Below, one piece after another: positions 34,061 to 43,476 of a stretch of DNA of 64,000 nucleotides (its first letter is position 1; the number at the start of each line of letters is the position of its first letter). Below the pieces are notes generated by a model, which saw nothing but the letters and a program-made list of their open reading frames with translations, was not told the DNA's origin and did not search any database. Both the position numbers and the translations under genes were made by a program. The DNA is from Eggerthella sp. YY7918 (lineage in GTDB: Bacteria; Actinomycetota; Coriobacteriia; Coriobacteriales; Eggerthellaceae): NCBI RefSeq assembly GCF_000270285.1, contig NC_015738.1:1240001-1304000 (forward strand). The letters run 5' to 3'.

Positions 34061-34248
34061 GGGGCTCTTTTGTCCCGCGTTAGCAGCGCAAAGTGCGCCA
34101 CCATCTTAAAAAAAGCAAGCGGAGAGAGGGAGGGGAGGGTTTGTAAGTGGGGGAGAATGAGGAGTGGGGCGGGAGTTCGGCGTACCCAACCAAGCGAATT
34201 TCTCCTTCGGGGACTTGTTCCGCTTTGCTCACGGCGCCGCACACGAGC

Positions 34249-34271
34249 CGAGGGCCCCAGTGGGGCCCTCG
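34249..34271. terminator. Strong hairpin downstream of oppF
   Basis: CGAGGGCCCC and GGGGCCCTCG form a perfect 10-bp stem with a 3-base loop, 60 bases past the oppF stop. No U-tract, so it may protect the transcript end. Confidence 0.55.
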
Positions 34272-34331
34272 TGCGAGTCAGGACTGTCTAAGCGACTGGG
34301 CATGTCCCAAAGCTGCCCACGTCGCGGTAGA

Positions 34332-35378
34332 TTACTGGATCACAGCCGTCCCCGGCCCACCTTCATCGTAGCGATGGCAGGCCACACAATGATTGGGCTT
34401 CACCTCGGCAAGCGGAGGCATTACCTCGTCGCATCCCTCCACTTTCGCGAAGCAGCGTCCCGCGAAGCGGCACCCGGCTGGCGGATCGATGGGCGAGGGT
34501 ACGTCTCCCTGCAAAAGGATGCGCTCGCGTTTCGTTGCCGGATCAACCGAGGGGATAGCGGAAAGCAGCGCCTGGGTATAGGGCGAAAGCGGATCTGCGT
34601 AGAGCGACTGCTTCGGCGCAATCTCCATCATTTTGCCCAGATACATCACGCCCACGCGGTCCGACACGTGCTTCACAACGTTGAGCCCGTGCGCGATGAA
34701 CAGATAAGTGAGCCCAAATTGCTCTTTGAGGTCGTCGAGCAGGTTCAGCACCTGTGCCTGGATGGACACGTCCAAAGCGGATACGGGTTCGTCGCACACG
34801 ATAAGTTTCGGGTTCACGGCAAGCGCACGGGCAATGCCGATGCGCTGACGCTGCCCGCCGGAAAACTCGTGCGGATAGCGATTGCGCATGTAGTTCGCCA
34901 GGCCGACGCATTCCAAAAGCTCGTTCACGCGATCTTCAACCTTATCCTTTGGCAGGATGTTATTCGTGAGAATGGGCTCGGCAATGATGTCACCCACGCG
35001 CATGCGGGGATTGAGCGACGCGTACGGATCCTGGAAGATCAGCTGGATGTCGCGGCAGAACTTCTTACGTTCAGCCTGCTTCATAGCCGTGAGATCTTGA
35101 CCGTCGAAGATAATGCGGCCAGACGTGGGCTTCAGCAAATTCACCAGCATCTTGCCGACGGTGGTTTTGCCGCATCCCGATTCGCCCACAAGACCGAATG
35201 CCTCGCCGCGGCGGATTTGGAACGACACGTCATCCACAGCCTGAACGAACGAGGTCGCCCGTCCAAAAAAGCTTGTCTCGGCGGCAAAACGCTTCGTCAG
35301 GTGCTGTACATCAAGCAGAATATTTTCGTCATCCGAAGTGTCGACTCCGGCAGGGGTGTGCTGTTCGTTTGTGCTCAT
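34332..35378 (-). CDS. oppF: Oligopeptide/dipeptide ABC transporter ATPase, OppF type
   Basis: The protein has 348 residues. Walker [10 protein letters not shown], signature F-S-G-G-Q-R-Q-R and Walker [13 protein letters not shown] are intact. The C-terminal extension has the cysteine motif [14 protein letters not shown] typical of Opp/Dpp ATPases, which can hold a [4Fe-4S] cluster. Its ATG overlaps the oppD stop (ATGA), the last coupling in the oppABCDF operon. Confidence 0.93.
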   Translation of the reverse strand: MSTNEQHTPAGVDTSDDENILLDVQHLTKRFAAETSFFGRATSFVQAVDDVSFQIRRGEAFGLVGESGCGKTTVGKMLVNLLKPTSGRIIFDGQDLTAMKQAERKKFCRDIQLIFQDPYASLNPRMRVGDIIAEPILTNNILPKDKVEDRVNELLECVGLANYMRNRYPHEFSGGQRQRIGIARALAVNPKLIVCDEPVSALDVSIQAQVLNLLDDLKEQFGLTYLFIAHGLNVVKHVSDRVGVMYLGKMMEIAPKQSLYADPLSPYTQALLSAIPSVDPATKRERILLQGDVPSPIDPPAGCRFAGRCFAKVEGCDEVMPPLAEVKPNHCVACHRYDEGGPGTAVIQ

Positions 35379-36493
35379 CGGCCCCCCTCCTCGATCTCTT
35401 CAATTTCGGCTTCGTGCAATTCGTCGGCGACGCGCAGCGCCTCGGCAGCCTCAATGTCGCGGGCCGATTCGATGTCGGCCAGTGCCTCGGCTTCGGCCTG
35501 GGCAATGGCCACGTCGCTCTTTGCTTCGCCCTCGGCGCTTTCGTACAGGAAGCAGCGCACCTTATGTCCATCCACATCCACCAAATCGGGCACTTTCTTG
35601 CGGCAGATATCCATGCAGGAATCGCAGCGATCGGAGAAGTGGCACCCCGGCGGCATTTCAAGAGGGTTGGGCACCGCGCCTTTGATCATATAGAGACGCT
35701 TCGTGTCGTCGTCTTCCAGACGCGGAATGGACTTCAAAAGGCCGAGCGTATACGGATGCAGAGGGTGGTCAAACAGCGTGCGTACGGCGGCTTCCTCAAC
35801 CACCTGGCCGCAGTACATAACCACCACGCGGTCGGCTGTTTCCGACACCACTCCCAAGTCATGGGTGATCAAGAGCACGGCCATGCCCGTCTCGTCGCGC
35901 AGACGGCGCAGCAGATCCAAAATCTGCGCCTGAATGGTCACGTCAAGAGCGGTGGTGGGCTCGTCGGCAATCAACAGCTTGGGATTGCAGGCCAGCGCCA
36001 TAGCGATCATCACGCGCTGACGCATGCCGCCCGACATCTGGTGCGGATAGTCGTCGATGCGTTTCTCGGGCGAGGGGATACCCACCTTGCGCAGCATATC
36101 GATGGCGCGTTCGCGCGCTTCCTTTTTCGAAACCTTCTCGTGCGTGCGGATGGCCTCAATGATTTGGTCGCCCACGCGATACACTGGGTTGAGCGAGGTC
36201 ATAGGCTCTTGGAAAATCATGGCCATGTCGTTGCCGCGCAATTCGCGATATGCCTTTTCGGACATGCCAACCAGGTCTTTGTCCTCGAACACTATTTCGC
36301 CGCCGGCCACGTGGCCCGGTTCGCTTAGCAGTCCCATAATGGAAAGGCTCGTTACCGATTTGCCGGAACCCGACTCGCCGACGATGGCAAGAATCTCGCC
36401 CTCGTCAAGTTCGAAACTCACATCCTCAACAGCACGTACAATTCCCTTTTTGATGGGGAATTCGGTGGAGAGGTTCTTCACCGTGAGCAGCAT
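35375..36493 (-). CDS. oppD: Oligopeptide/dipeptide ABC transporter ATPase, OppD type
   Basis: The protein has 372 residues. Walker A G-E-S-G-S-G-K-S, signature M-S-G-G-M-R-Q-R and Walker [13 protein letters not shown] are present, with the Cys motif [10 protein letters not shown]. After about residue 320 there is an extra Glu/Ala-rich tail ([12 protein letters not shown]) of about 45 residues, not usual for OppD. GAGGTGATTTC precedes the start. It forms a heterodimer with OppF. Confidence 0.93.
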   Translation of the reverse strand: MLLTVKNLSTEFPIKKGIVRAVEDVSFELDEGEILAIVGESGSGKSVTSLSIMGLLSEPGHVAGGEIVFEDKDLVGMSEKAYRELRGNDMAMIFQEPMTSLNPVYRVGDQIIEAIRTHEKVSKKEARERAIDMLRKVGIPSPEKRIDDYPHQMSGGMRQRVMIAMALACNPKLLIADEPTTALDVTIQAQILDLLRRLRDETGMAVLLITHDLGVVSETADRVVVMYCGQVVEEAAVRTLFDHPLHPYTLGLLKSIPRLEDDDTKRLYMIKGAVPNPLEMPPGCHFSDRCDSCMDICRKKVPDLVDVDGHKVRCFLYESAEGEAKSDVAIAQAEAEALADIESARDIEAAEALRVADELHEAEIEEIEEGGR

Positions 36494-36497
36494 GAAA

Positions 36498-37427
36498 TCA
36501 CCTCTTCCTTGCTTTGGGATCGAGGCCGTCGCGCACGCCGTCGCCCAACAGATTGAATGCGAGTACGGTCAACGTAATGGCGAGGCCGGGGAAGATCATG
36601 AGCCACGGAGCACGGAACAGCTCGTTGCGTCCGCGTCCCAGCATGTCGCCCCATTCCGCGTCGGGCGGCTGTACGCCCAAGCCCAAAAAGCCGAGTGCGG
36701 CCGCGTCCAAGATGGCGGTGGAAATGCCCAGCGTGGCGCGCACGATGATGGACGGAAGCACGTTGGGCAGCACATGGCGAAACACGATAGCGAAATTCGA
36801 GTCGCCAATTACTCGAGCCGCGGCTACGTAATCGTTCTCTTTGATGGAGAGAATTTCCGATCGCACAATACGTGCGTACTCGGGAATTGATACCAGACCG
36901 ATTGCGACGACAGCCTTTTCGATGCCGGGTCCCAACGCCGCCATGATGGCGATAGCCAACAGGATGGAGGGGATGGACAGCATCATGTCCATAATGCGCA
37001 TGATGACCGTGTCCCATTTGCCGCCTTTGTAGCCGGCGATAGAACCCAAAATCACGCCGACCGTCAGCGAAATAGCGACCGCCAGCAGGCCTACCGACAG
37101 CGTGATTTGCGTGCCGACCAGCACGCGACTGAAGATATCGCGACCCTGAATGTCGGTACCGAACCAATGCGCCGCCGAAGGGCCCAAAAGCGATTCGCTG
37201 AGGTTCTGCGCGTAGGGGTCGTAGGGCAGTATCTGCGGGAAGAATTTCGTCACCAGCGCAATGGCTGCCAGAATGAGGATGAAGATGCCGCTGATGAGCG
37301 ATGCCTTGTTCGACACGATACCCGCGAACACATCTTTCCAGATACTCTCGCGCTTTTCCTTGGTGGGCTGTACGGCCAGCGCGCCTTCGGCGGCCGGCTC
37401 GGTGGCGAGTTGTTTGTTCCTGCTCAT
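36498..37427 (-). CDS. oppC: Peptide ABC transporter permease, OppC type
   Basis: The protein has about 309 residues with six membrane segments and the OppC landmarks L-G-T-D-x-x-G-R-D (here F-G-T-D-I-Q-G-R-D) and the ATPase-coupling loop Y-V-A-A-A-R-V-I-G. The N-terminal 35 residues form a Lys/Glu/Ala-rich cytoplasmic stretch. ATG 37427 lies eight bases after GAGGGG; ATG 37433 overlaps the oppB stop (TGATG) and is the alternative. Confidence 0.92.
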   Translation of the reverse strand: MSRNKQLATEPAAEGALAVQPTKEKRESIWKDVFAGIVSNKASLISGIFILILAAIALVTKFFPQILPYDPYAQNLSESLLGPSAAHWFGTDIQGRDIFSRVLVGTQITLSVGLLAVAISLTVGVILGSIAGYKGGKWDTVIMRIMDMMLSIPSILLAIAIMAALGPGIEKAVVAIGLVSIPEYARIVRSEILSIKENDYVAAARVIGDSNFAIVFRHVLPNVLPSIIVRATLGISTAILDAAALGFLGLGVQPPDAEWGDMLGRGRNELFRAPWLMIFPGLAITLTVLAFNLLGDGVRDGLDPKARKR

Positions 37428-37432
37428 CGACA

Positions 37433-38452
37433 TCACCCCTCATCCTTCGAGCCGTATTTGATGCGCGGATCAAGATAGGCGTACACGATGTCAACGACCA
37501 GGTTCATGACCACAAAGATAACCGCCACTAAAAGCACAATGCCCTGCACGACGGGAAAGTCGCTCTTAAGCACGCAGTCGACGGCGAACTTGCCGATGCC
37601 AGGCCATGCGAATACCGTTTCGGTTAGAAGCGCGCCGCCCAGCAAGCTGCCGAACTGCAGACCGATGACGGTCGACACCGGCAGCATGGCGTTGCGCAGC
37701 GCGTGCTTGACGTTGACGGCACCCTTCGAAAGGCCCTTCGCGCGAGCGGTGCGCACGTAGTCTTCGTTGAGCGTCTCAAGCATGCTCGAGCGCGTCATGC
37801 GTGTGATGATGGCCATCGAGTACAGTGAAAGTGCGAGCGTCGGCAAAATAAGATGGAGAAGTACGTCGCCCAAAGCCACCCAATTTCCCTGCATGATGGT
37901 GTCGATGATGAAAAATCCCGTCCCTCCGCTTGGCTGTAGCAAAGGGGTGACGCGCCCATTCGACGGCAAGATATGTAAAATGCCCGCAAACAGCAAAATG
38001 AGCAAAATGCCCGACCAGAAGATGGGCATCGACACGCCGATGAGCGCTATGAACATACTCACGTTGTCGGCAATCTTGTTCTTCTTCACCGCCGCCAACA
38101 CGCCCAAGGACACGCCCAGAAGTGTTGCAACAATGATGGCGCAGATGGCCAGTTCGGCGGTGGCGGGGAAGCGCGAGCCGATTTCGGCGGTTACCGGTTG
38201 GTGCGTGTAGTACGACGTACCGAGGTCGCCCTGTACCGCATTCACAACAAAGTTGATGTACTGAAGCCAGATGGGATCATCCAGCCCGTTGTCCGCTCGC
38301 CAGGTTGCCATCGCCTCCGGAGTGGCGTGCTCGCCCAAAACCACCGGAGCGGGGTCTGGGGCCAACACGCGCGTAATCGTGAAGATGATGACAGTCACAC
38401 CCAGCAAGACAGGAATCACCATAAGGATTCGTTTGAGGATGTACTTGAGCAC
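37433..38452 (-). CDS. oppB: Peptide ABC transporter permease, OppB type
   Basis: The protein has 339 residues. The N-terminus M-L-K-Y-I-L-K-R-I-L-M-V-I-P-V-L-L-G-V and the coupling motif E-D-Y-V-R-T-A-R-A-K-G-L are diagnostic of OppB/DppB. Six membrane segments are predicted. It is the second gene of the operon, 337 bases downstream of oppA with a terminator between, so it and the later genes are probably expressed less than oppA. Confidence 0.93.
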   Translation of the reverse strand: MLKYILKRILMVIPVLLGVTVIIFTITRVLAPDPAPVVLGEHATPEAMATWRADNGLDDPIWLQYINFVVNAVQGDLGTSYYTHQPVTAEIGSRFPATAELAICAIIVATLLGVSLGVLAAVKKNKIADNVSMFIALIGVSMPIFWSGILLILLFAGILHILPSNGRVTPLLQPSGGTGFFIIDTIMQGNWVALGDVLLHLILPTLALSLYSMAIITRMTRSSMLETLNEDYVRTARAKGLSKGAVNVKHALRNAMLPVSTVIGLQFGSLLGGALLTETVFAWPGIGKFAVDCVLKSDFPVVQGIVLLVAVIFVVMNLVVDIVYAYLDPRIKYGSKDEG

Positions 38453-38789
38453 ACTTGCTCCCTTCTTGCTCTGTCCTGTGTAAACAGGGGAAGAAGCTCA
38501 AAAACACCTAAGACGGCGCTCAAAGCTTCCGGGTGCCGGTTTTCCGGCACGAAATAAGCCGATCGTCGGCAATCGGCAGAGGATATGCTATCAGTGTGTG
38601 GTGATGGCATACCGTCGTCCGTTCGAAAACGATCAGGTGACAGTGTAACGCAACAGAGCGAACTTCCACAGAAAAAGGGAGCAGCCCCATCTGTTTCGCG
38701 CAACCTGCGCGCGTCCCTCTGATTCAAAAACCGACGCCCCGCATACGGGGCGTCGGAAACAGACAAAACGATGTACGTTCGGTCGCGCT
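38453..38789 (-). other. oppA-oppB intergenic region
   Basis: 337 bases without a gene. It contains the terminator at 38726-38756. The rest probably carries readthrough RNA and the oppB ribosome site (GGGAGCAAGTGTGCTC region before 38452). Confidence 0.6.
38726..38756 (-). terminator. Intra-operon terminator after oppA
   Basis: On the minus strand CCGACGCCCCG pairs with CGGGGCGTCGG (11 bp, 4-base loop) and is followed by TTTTTG. Typical of operons in which the binding protein is made in excess over the membrane parts. Confidence 0.88.
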
Positions 38790-40403
38790 TTACGCTTCCT
38801 TCGACACGCCCTTGAAGAACGCAACTCCCGTTGGATGATAGTAGAAATCCTTGACCTTCGGGTTGATGCCGAGCAGGTTCTTCGAATGGGAGATGAGCAC
38901 CCACGGCTGCTTCTCGGCAACCATTTCCTCACACTTCAGATAGATGGCATCGCGTTCGTCACCATCCGGCGTAGCTAGACCCTGAGCAATGAGCTCTTGG
39001 TATTCCGCATCGCTCCAGTGCGCAACATTCATGGCCGGGTTGGGGTCGGCAAGCAGATTCATGAAGTTGTCCGGGTCACCGTTGTCGCCGGTCCAGCCGT
39101 AGAAGCAGATATCGTAAGGATCGGTGGACAGCTTGGTCTTGTAGGTGGTCCAGTCGTACTGAGTAATGCTTACGTCCACGCCCACTTCGGCCAGATAGCC
39201 CTGGATCATGTTGGCCAGATCGGCACCGCCCTTTTGATTGTAGGGGCGAGAAGAGGTGTACGTGATGCACTGGAGTGCCGTAACGCCCTTGTCGGCGAGC
39301 GTCTTCTTGGCAGCCTCGGGGTCATAGGCGGTCTGCTTGACATCCTTGGTGTAGGGTGCCATCCAGTTGGGCATAACTGAATTTGCCAGGGTTGCATATT
39401 CGCCGTAAATGGAGTTCACCAGCTCTTCCACGTTAATCGCTTGGGCGATAGCCTTGCGAACTTCCTGATCCTTGCAAATGTCGGATTCAGTGTTGAAGGC
39501 CATATAGTTGACCGTCATACCGTCTTCAGAGAACAGTTCGAATCCTGCATCGACGATCTGAGGAGCACCTGACAAATCGACACTTGAAATAATGTCGCAT
39601 TCGTTGTTCATGAGCGAGGTGATACGCGTGTTGCCTTCGGCGATAACTTTAAAGACGAGGTTTTTCGTCTTGGGAGCGTCGCCCCAGTATTCATCATTGG
39701 CTACGAGCACAACCTGAGCGCCCTTCGTCCACTCCACGAACTTGTACGGACCCGTGCCTGCCGGCGTTTCGATAGGCTGACCCGGTGTTGCGGCGGCAGC
39801 TGCATCGGGGGAGACGATGGGGGAGGCCAGTGCCATAGCGAGGTTCTTTACGAACGGGCCAGACGGGGCGCGAAGCGTTATCTTAACCGTCGTGGGATCC
39901 ACCGCTTCAACGGTTTCCACACCGCTGTTGGATTCTTCTCCGCCAAACACGAAGGAGGCATACGGCATGTCGGAATTGCGGTTGGGCTCAAGCTGGCGCT
40001 CGATAGAGGTCTTCACGGCCTCGGCGTTAAACTCGGCGCCGTCGTGGAACTTGATGCCTTCACGCAGTTTGATGGTGTAGGTCAAACCATCCTCGGAAAT
40101 TTCGGGCAGATCGGTTGCAAGGCAGGGGGCCACCTTGGTGTCCGTCTTGCCGTACTGGTACAGGCCCTCATAGATGTTGCAGGCCACAACTGCCGACTCG
40201 CCGTCGTCGAAATACGCCGGGTCGAGCGCGCGCGGGTCAGCCGTCAAGCTGTAGGTGAGCGTGTCGGCGGCACCGCCAGACGTCGCGCCCGAGCTGCTGC
40301 TTGCGCCGCCATCCGAGCTGCTGCAACCAGCCATGCTGCTCAGACCAACGGTTGCAACCGCCGCGCCGAGAAACCCGACGAACTGGCGTCTGTTGATTGA
40401 CAT
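38790..40403 (-). CDS. oppA: Peptide ABC transporter substrate-binding lipoprotein, OppA type
   Basis: The protein has about 537 residues. The N-terminus combines a Tat-like motif (N-R-R-Q-F-V-G-F-L-G) with a lipobox ending M-A-G-C, then a Ser/Gly-rich linker. The family-5 binding fold follows: A-L-D-P-A-Y, L-R-E-G-I-K-F-H-D-G-A-E-F, and a late P-Y-D-I-C-F-Y-G-W. ATG 40403 has GGAG six bases upstream; 40415 is an alternative with AAGGAG. First gene of the opp operon. Export by Tat is unusual for OppA proteins. Confidence 0.92.
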   Translation of the reverse strand: MSINRRQFVGFLGAAVATVGLSSMAGCSSSDGGASSSSGATSGGAADTLTYSLTADPRALDPAYFDDGESAVVACNIYEGLYQYGKTDTKVAPCLATDLPEISEDGLTYTIKLREGIKFHDGAEFNAEAVKTSIERQLEPNRNSDMPYASFVFGGEESNSGVETVEAVDPTTVKITLRAPSGPFVKNLAMALASPIVSPDAAAAATPGQPIETPAGTGPYKFVEWTKGAQVVLVANDEYWGDAPKTKNLVFKVIAEGNTRITSLMNNECDIISSVDLSGAPQIVDAGFELFSEDGMTVNYMAFNTESDICKDQEVRKAIAQAINVEELVNSIYGEYATLANSVMPNWMAPYTKDVKQTAYDPEAAKKTLADKGVTALQCITYTSSRPYNQKGGADLANMIQGYLAEVGVDVSITQYDWTTYKTKLSTDPYDICFYGWTGDNGDPDNFMNLLADPNPAMNVAHWSDAEYQELIAQGLATPDGDERDAIYLKCEEMVAEKQPWVLISHSKNLLGINPKVKDFYYHPTGVAFFKGVSKEA

Positions 40404-40738
40404 AGTGTTCTCCATAGTGGGATAACTCCTTCCCTTAAGCCCCGCCGTTCGGGACTTCCCTCCGAGCCTTTGTGACTCTTGAACGAATCGACTATAAGTA
40501 CTGGTTGTCGAAGCGTATCGGAACACTTTAGTACAGCAGAGCAATATCTGAGTGAAAAAGAATCCCAGAGGCCTTTTTTAATCGTTCGGGGGTTTGGTTT
40601 TGAGCGTAAACGGCATGATTGAGTGGCTGAAGGGTAGCGGTCGAATGGCAAACAGGTGCGCGATATTCGCAGGCCTTTCTTTCTCGTGATGACGTAGCTA
40701 TACTGGCCTTATACCTGCACCTGGGAAGGAGAGCTATC
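40404..40738. other. Divergent gap between oppA and a small ORF
   Basis: 335 bases. Just upstream of the oppA ribosome site a hairpin AAGTCCCG/CGGGGCTT (about 40436-40457) can form on the minus strand. TATACT at 40699 may be the -10 for the small rightward gene. Nothing else is recognised. Confidence 0.4.
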
Positions 40739-40828
40739 ATGTTCGCTACCGCCCCTACTGCCTTATTTGCCGATATTGTGTTTTGCGCTTTGCTGGTGGG
40801 CGCATGGTGGTGGAACAAGAAGCATTGA
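40739..40828 (+). CDS. Predicted 29-residue membrane protein
   Basis: ATG 40739 is preceded by GGAAGGAG at seven bases, one of the best ribosome sites in the window. The product reads M-F-A-T-A-P-T-A-L-F then A-D-I-V-F-C-A-L-L-V-G-A, ending W-W-W-N-K-K-H: one hydrophobic helix with an aromatic, positively charged end, as in many single-span small proteins. No homologue recognised. Confidence 0.55.
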   Translation: MFATAPTALFADIVFCALLVGAWWWNKKH

Positions 40829-40988
40829 TCCCGTTTTGCCCGTATGTCATCTTCGATTCGAACGCTGCAAAGAAGCCGTTGCACTTTGCGATTCGAACGA
40901 TCCGCTGTTGCGGATGGATATTCTTTGGATGAAAGCATCGGCGTTGTAAGCGTCCTTTATAATCTCCAACAACACGAAAGGACGATCT

Positions 40989-41324
40989 GTGGCTGTCGAC
41001 GAAACGAAGTTTTCCCACATAACCGTATCAGACGACGAGGACGATGATATTGTCATCCAGGCGGGGTCTCGCGTTTCGGAACCTCTTCCCGATGAGGTCG
41101 AGGTTGTTTCCGTTTCTGCACAGGATGCGGTATCATCCCAGGTAGAAGATCAAAAGGTTGTTAACGAGCGCCCTTCGAAAGAATCTTCGCGGACCAAAGA
41201 ATATCGCGAAACCACCGCAGAAGATTTGGAAGTGGGGCCCATGTCGCTCACGCAAAAGATTGTTATCGCTGTGGCGGTGCTTGCCATTATTGCGTTTGCG
41301 GTGTACTACCTCGTCTTGCGCTAA
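40989..41324 (+). CDS. Small acidic protein with C-terminal membrane anchor
   Basis: The protein has 111 residues. The first 80 are hydrophilic and acidic (D-D-E-D-D-D-I-V near the start), the last 25 form one transmembrane helix (K-I-V-I-A-V-A-V-L-A-I-I-A-F-A-V-Y-Y), giving a tail-anchored topology. GTG 40989 follows AAAGGACGATCT. It is 27 bases upstream of another single-span protein and probably in the same operon. Family not recognised. Confidence 0.65.
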   Translation: MAVDETKFSHITVSDDEDDDIVIQAGSRVSEPLPDEVEVVSVSAQDAVSSQVEDQKVVNERPSKESSRTKEYRETTAEDLEVGPMSLTQKIVIAVAVLAIIAFAVYYLVLR

Positions 41325-41351
41325 CTAGTTATTCTCAAGGAAGGTTAAACA

Positions 41352-42389
41352 ATGCCCAAACACGCTCAAAATGAACCCAACGGCATTCCTGCTGGCCCCT
41401 CTACAGAGCGCGCTCGTCATGCTGCCGCCGAAGGCGCGGCTTCCCGTACGGGTGAGTTTACCTATCGCGGGGACAATGAAGACGAGTATCCCGATGCCTT
41501 TGACAGCCTCGAGCCGCAAGATACGCCGCCTCTGCTGTTTGATGAAGAGGTTGTGCCCGTTGAGCCCCCCAAGGGAAAGCATGGTAAGCAACCGAAACAG
41601 GATATTCCTCCGTATCAGCGCAAATCGCGTCGTATGCGTAAAATCCTGATCGCCATTATTGTATTGCTTGTCGTTCTTTTAGGCGCACTCGCTTACTACA
41701 CTTACAGTCTTTTTGAAACAAGCCAAACCCTTGCGGCGCAGCAGTCACAAGAGCGCCAAGGAGGGAATGCGGCAGGGGAGCTTTCTTCCGAGGAAATGAC
41801 CGACGCATCGACGGCGACGGAAAAGCGGACGGAAGTACCCGACCTCGTTTCGCTTTTGGGCAAAACGCAGGATGAAGCCATTGCGCTTCTGAAGCGTGGC
41901 GCGACGGTGACGAGTACGCGCGAGGTCAAAGAAGAGGGCAATCCCATCAAGAATAATGTAACGGTGGCTCTTACCGACGAGCCTGCCGATACGCGCTCGG
42001 GTACGCCGACGGTGTATCTTGGTTTGGGCGAAGATGGCAAGATCGTTCAAGCGGGTTATTCTGCGGCAACGGCTGCATTAGGATATGGTTCGCTCAGCTT
42101 TGTGGATGCGATCAAGAACGATCACATTATTGAAAAGACGCTGAAAGAAGCGGGCATCGATGTTGCTGAGGGCACGGTGGAGGTGCCCGAGGATAAAACG
42201 GCATACACGACCTATGCCTCCGACGGTAAGACCGTGGTAAAAGAGAATACCTCCTTCGAAGGTTCGGTCGACATTAACGGCGCTGCTCATACCTGGTCGG
42301 CCATGTTGCTGTACGACTACACAACAGCCAATACGACCGGAAACCTCGCTGATACTGTCCGCTACGTGTACGTCTACATTAATGCTTAG
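41352..42389 (+). CDS. Single-span membrane protein with a PASTA-like extracellular segment
   Basis: The protein has 345 residues. A charged, proline-rich cytoplasmic part (1-95) precedes a transmembrane helix (I-L-I-A-I-I-V-L-L-V-V-L-L-G, about 97-117). Outside, V-P-D-L-V-S-L-L-G-K-T-Q-D-E-A-I-A-L-L reads like a PASTA repeat, followed by a novel domain ending in V-R-Y-V-Y-V-Y-I-N-A. AAGGAAGG precedes the ATG. PASTA segments bind cell-wall muropeptides in other proteins, so a wall-related role is possible. No kinase domain is present. Confidence 0.65.
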   Translation: MPKHAQNEPNGIPAGPSTERARHAAAEGAASRTGEFTYRGDNEDEYPDAFDSLEPQDTPPLLFDEEVVPVEPPKGKHGKQPKQDIPPYQRKSRRMRKILIAIIVLLVVLLGALAYYTYSLFETSQTLAAQQSQERQGGNAAGELSSEEMTDASTATEKRTEVPDLVSLLGKTQDEAIALLKRGATVTSTREVKEEGNPIKNNVTVALTDEPADTRSGTPTVYLGLGEDGKIVQAGYSAATAALGYGSLSFVDAIKNDHIIEKTLKEAGIDVAEGTVEVPEDKTAYTTYASDGKTVVKENTSFEGSVDINGAAHTWSAMLLYDYTTANTTGNLADTVRYVYVYINA

Positions 42390-42723
42390 TGTTCCGGCGG
42401 CTTGTCAGCCGCCGCTGCGGCGGGTTGCGCCGTTCTGACGAACGACGCAAAAGCCGACGCTGCGAAGCGCTGAGGCGCTCCGCCTTGCCGCTCCATGCTT
42501 TCGTCGCGTACAAAGTACGCTTCCTCAAGCTTTCACGGCAATTCGGGGCACCTCAACGCTTCTCGCTGACTTCCTGCGCCAACCTTTAATTCTTTTCTTC
42601 AACCTGTGGTGTTTCTTCAGCTGTAAACGCACCTAGTTTGGGTGCGTTTTTCTATCGTTGACCTTGCGGGTGGTTGCGGGTAGAGTTTGCACTAAGCGAA
42701 AACCGTCGGCGAAAGGGGTTTTT
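42390..42723. other. GC-rich gap with palindromes
   Basis: CGGCGGCTTGTCAGCCGCCG (about 42396-42415) and further GC-rich self-complementary stretches fill the first half. No gene. The strong terminator at 42625-42652 closes the upstream unit; the dhaL promoter must lie in the last 70 bases. Confidence 0.5.
42625..42652 (+). terminator. Rho-independent terminator
   Basis: AAACGCACC-TAGTTTG-GGTGCGTTT followed by TTCT; perfect 9-bp stem. Confidence 0.85.
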
Positions 42724-43353
42724 ATGATCGATCGGGACACGTTCAAGCGCATGCTGAGCACAAGTGCGCAACTCTTGCTTGACGAGGCCGACGCGTTAAG
42801 CGCTATCGATTCGAAGTTTGGCGATGGAGATCACGGGATCACTATCACCAAAATCGCAAAGGTTGTTCAGGACGCAGTAGCTACTTGGGATGATGATCAA
42901 TCTATCAAAGACTTTCTCGACGATACCGGCATGGCCGCTATGGCTGTGCGTGGAGGATCGGCCGGTCCGCTCTACGGCACGATGATCAGCGGCTTGGGCG
43001 TGGAGCTTGGCGACGACGAAAACGAGCTTTCGGCCGACGCGGCGCGGCGCATGTTCGCCGGTTGTCTGGCCGAGATGCGCGACATCACGAATGCCCAGGT
43101 GGGCGACAAGACCATGATGGACGCGCTCGTGCCTGCGGTGGAAGCCGCACAGGCATGTACCGACGACGATGCGGCCGCCGTGTTCGCCGCCGCTGCCGCC
43201 GCTGCCGAAGCGGGTGCGAAAGCGTCCGAAGGGTTCGCGTCGAAGTTCGGCCGCGCGCGCAGCTACGGCGAGCAGACCATCGGCACACCGGACGCGGGAG
43301 CCGTGTCCACGTCGCTTTTCTTCTGCGGCCTTGCCGACGGCGCACGTAGTTAA
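42724..43353 (+). CDS. dhaL: Dihydroxyacetone kinase subunit DhaL (nucleotide-binding)
   Basis: The protein has 209 residues. F-G-D-G-D-H-G-I-T is the Mg-ADP site, followed by G-G-S-A-G-P-L-Y-G-T-M and G-D-K-T-M-M-D-A-L-V-P, all DhaL landmarks. ATG 42724 follows AAAGGGG. It precedes dhaK, the reverse of the common K-L order. In PTS-linked systems DhaL is re-phosphorylated by DhaM; no dhaM is seen here. Confidence 0.93.
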   Translation: MIDRDTFKRMLSTSAQLLLDEADALSAIDSKFGDGDHGITITKIAKVVQDAVATWDDDQSIKDFLDDTGMAAMAVRGGSAGPLYGTMISGLGVELGDDENELSADAARRMFAGCLAEMRDITNAQVGDKTMMDALVPAVEAAQACTDDDAAAVFAAAAAAAEAGAKASEGFASKFGRARSYGEQTIGTPDAGAVSTSLFFCGLADGARS

Positions 43354-43476
43354 TTCCACCTTTTGGCGCGTTACCGAATCCCCGCACGATCGGCGCTCTG
43401 TCGGCAACGCGCAATCGAAATCAGCACGGGTAATCGCTGCTGGAATAGCCCAGCAGCTGAGAAAGGAGAGCTCACC

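Noticed and set aside
33798-34109. 103-codon frame through the inverted-repeat element
   Set aside because: Composition follows the repeat arms; no ribosome site or recognisable protein.
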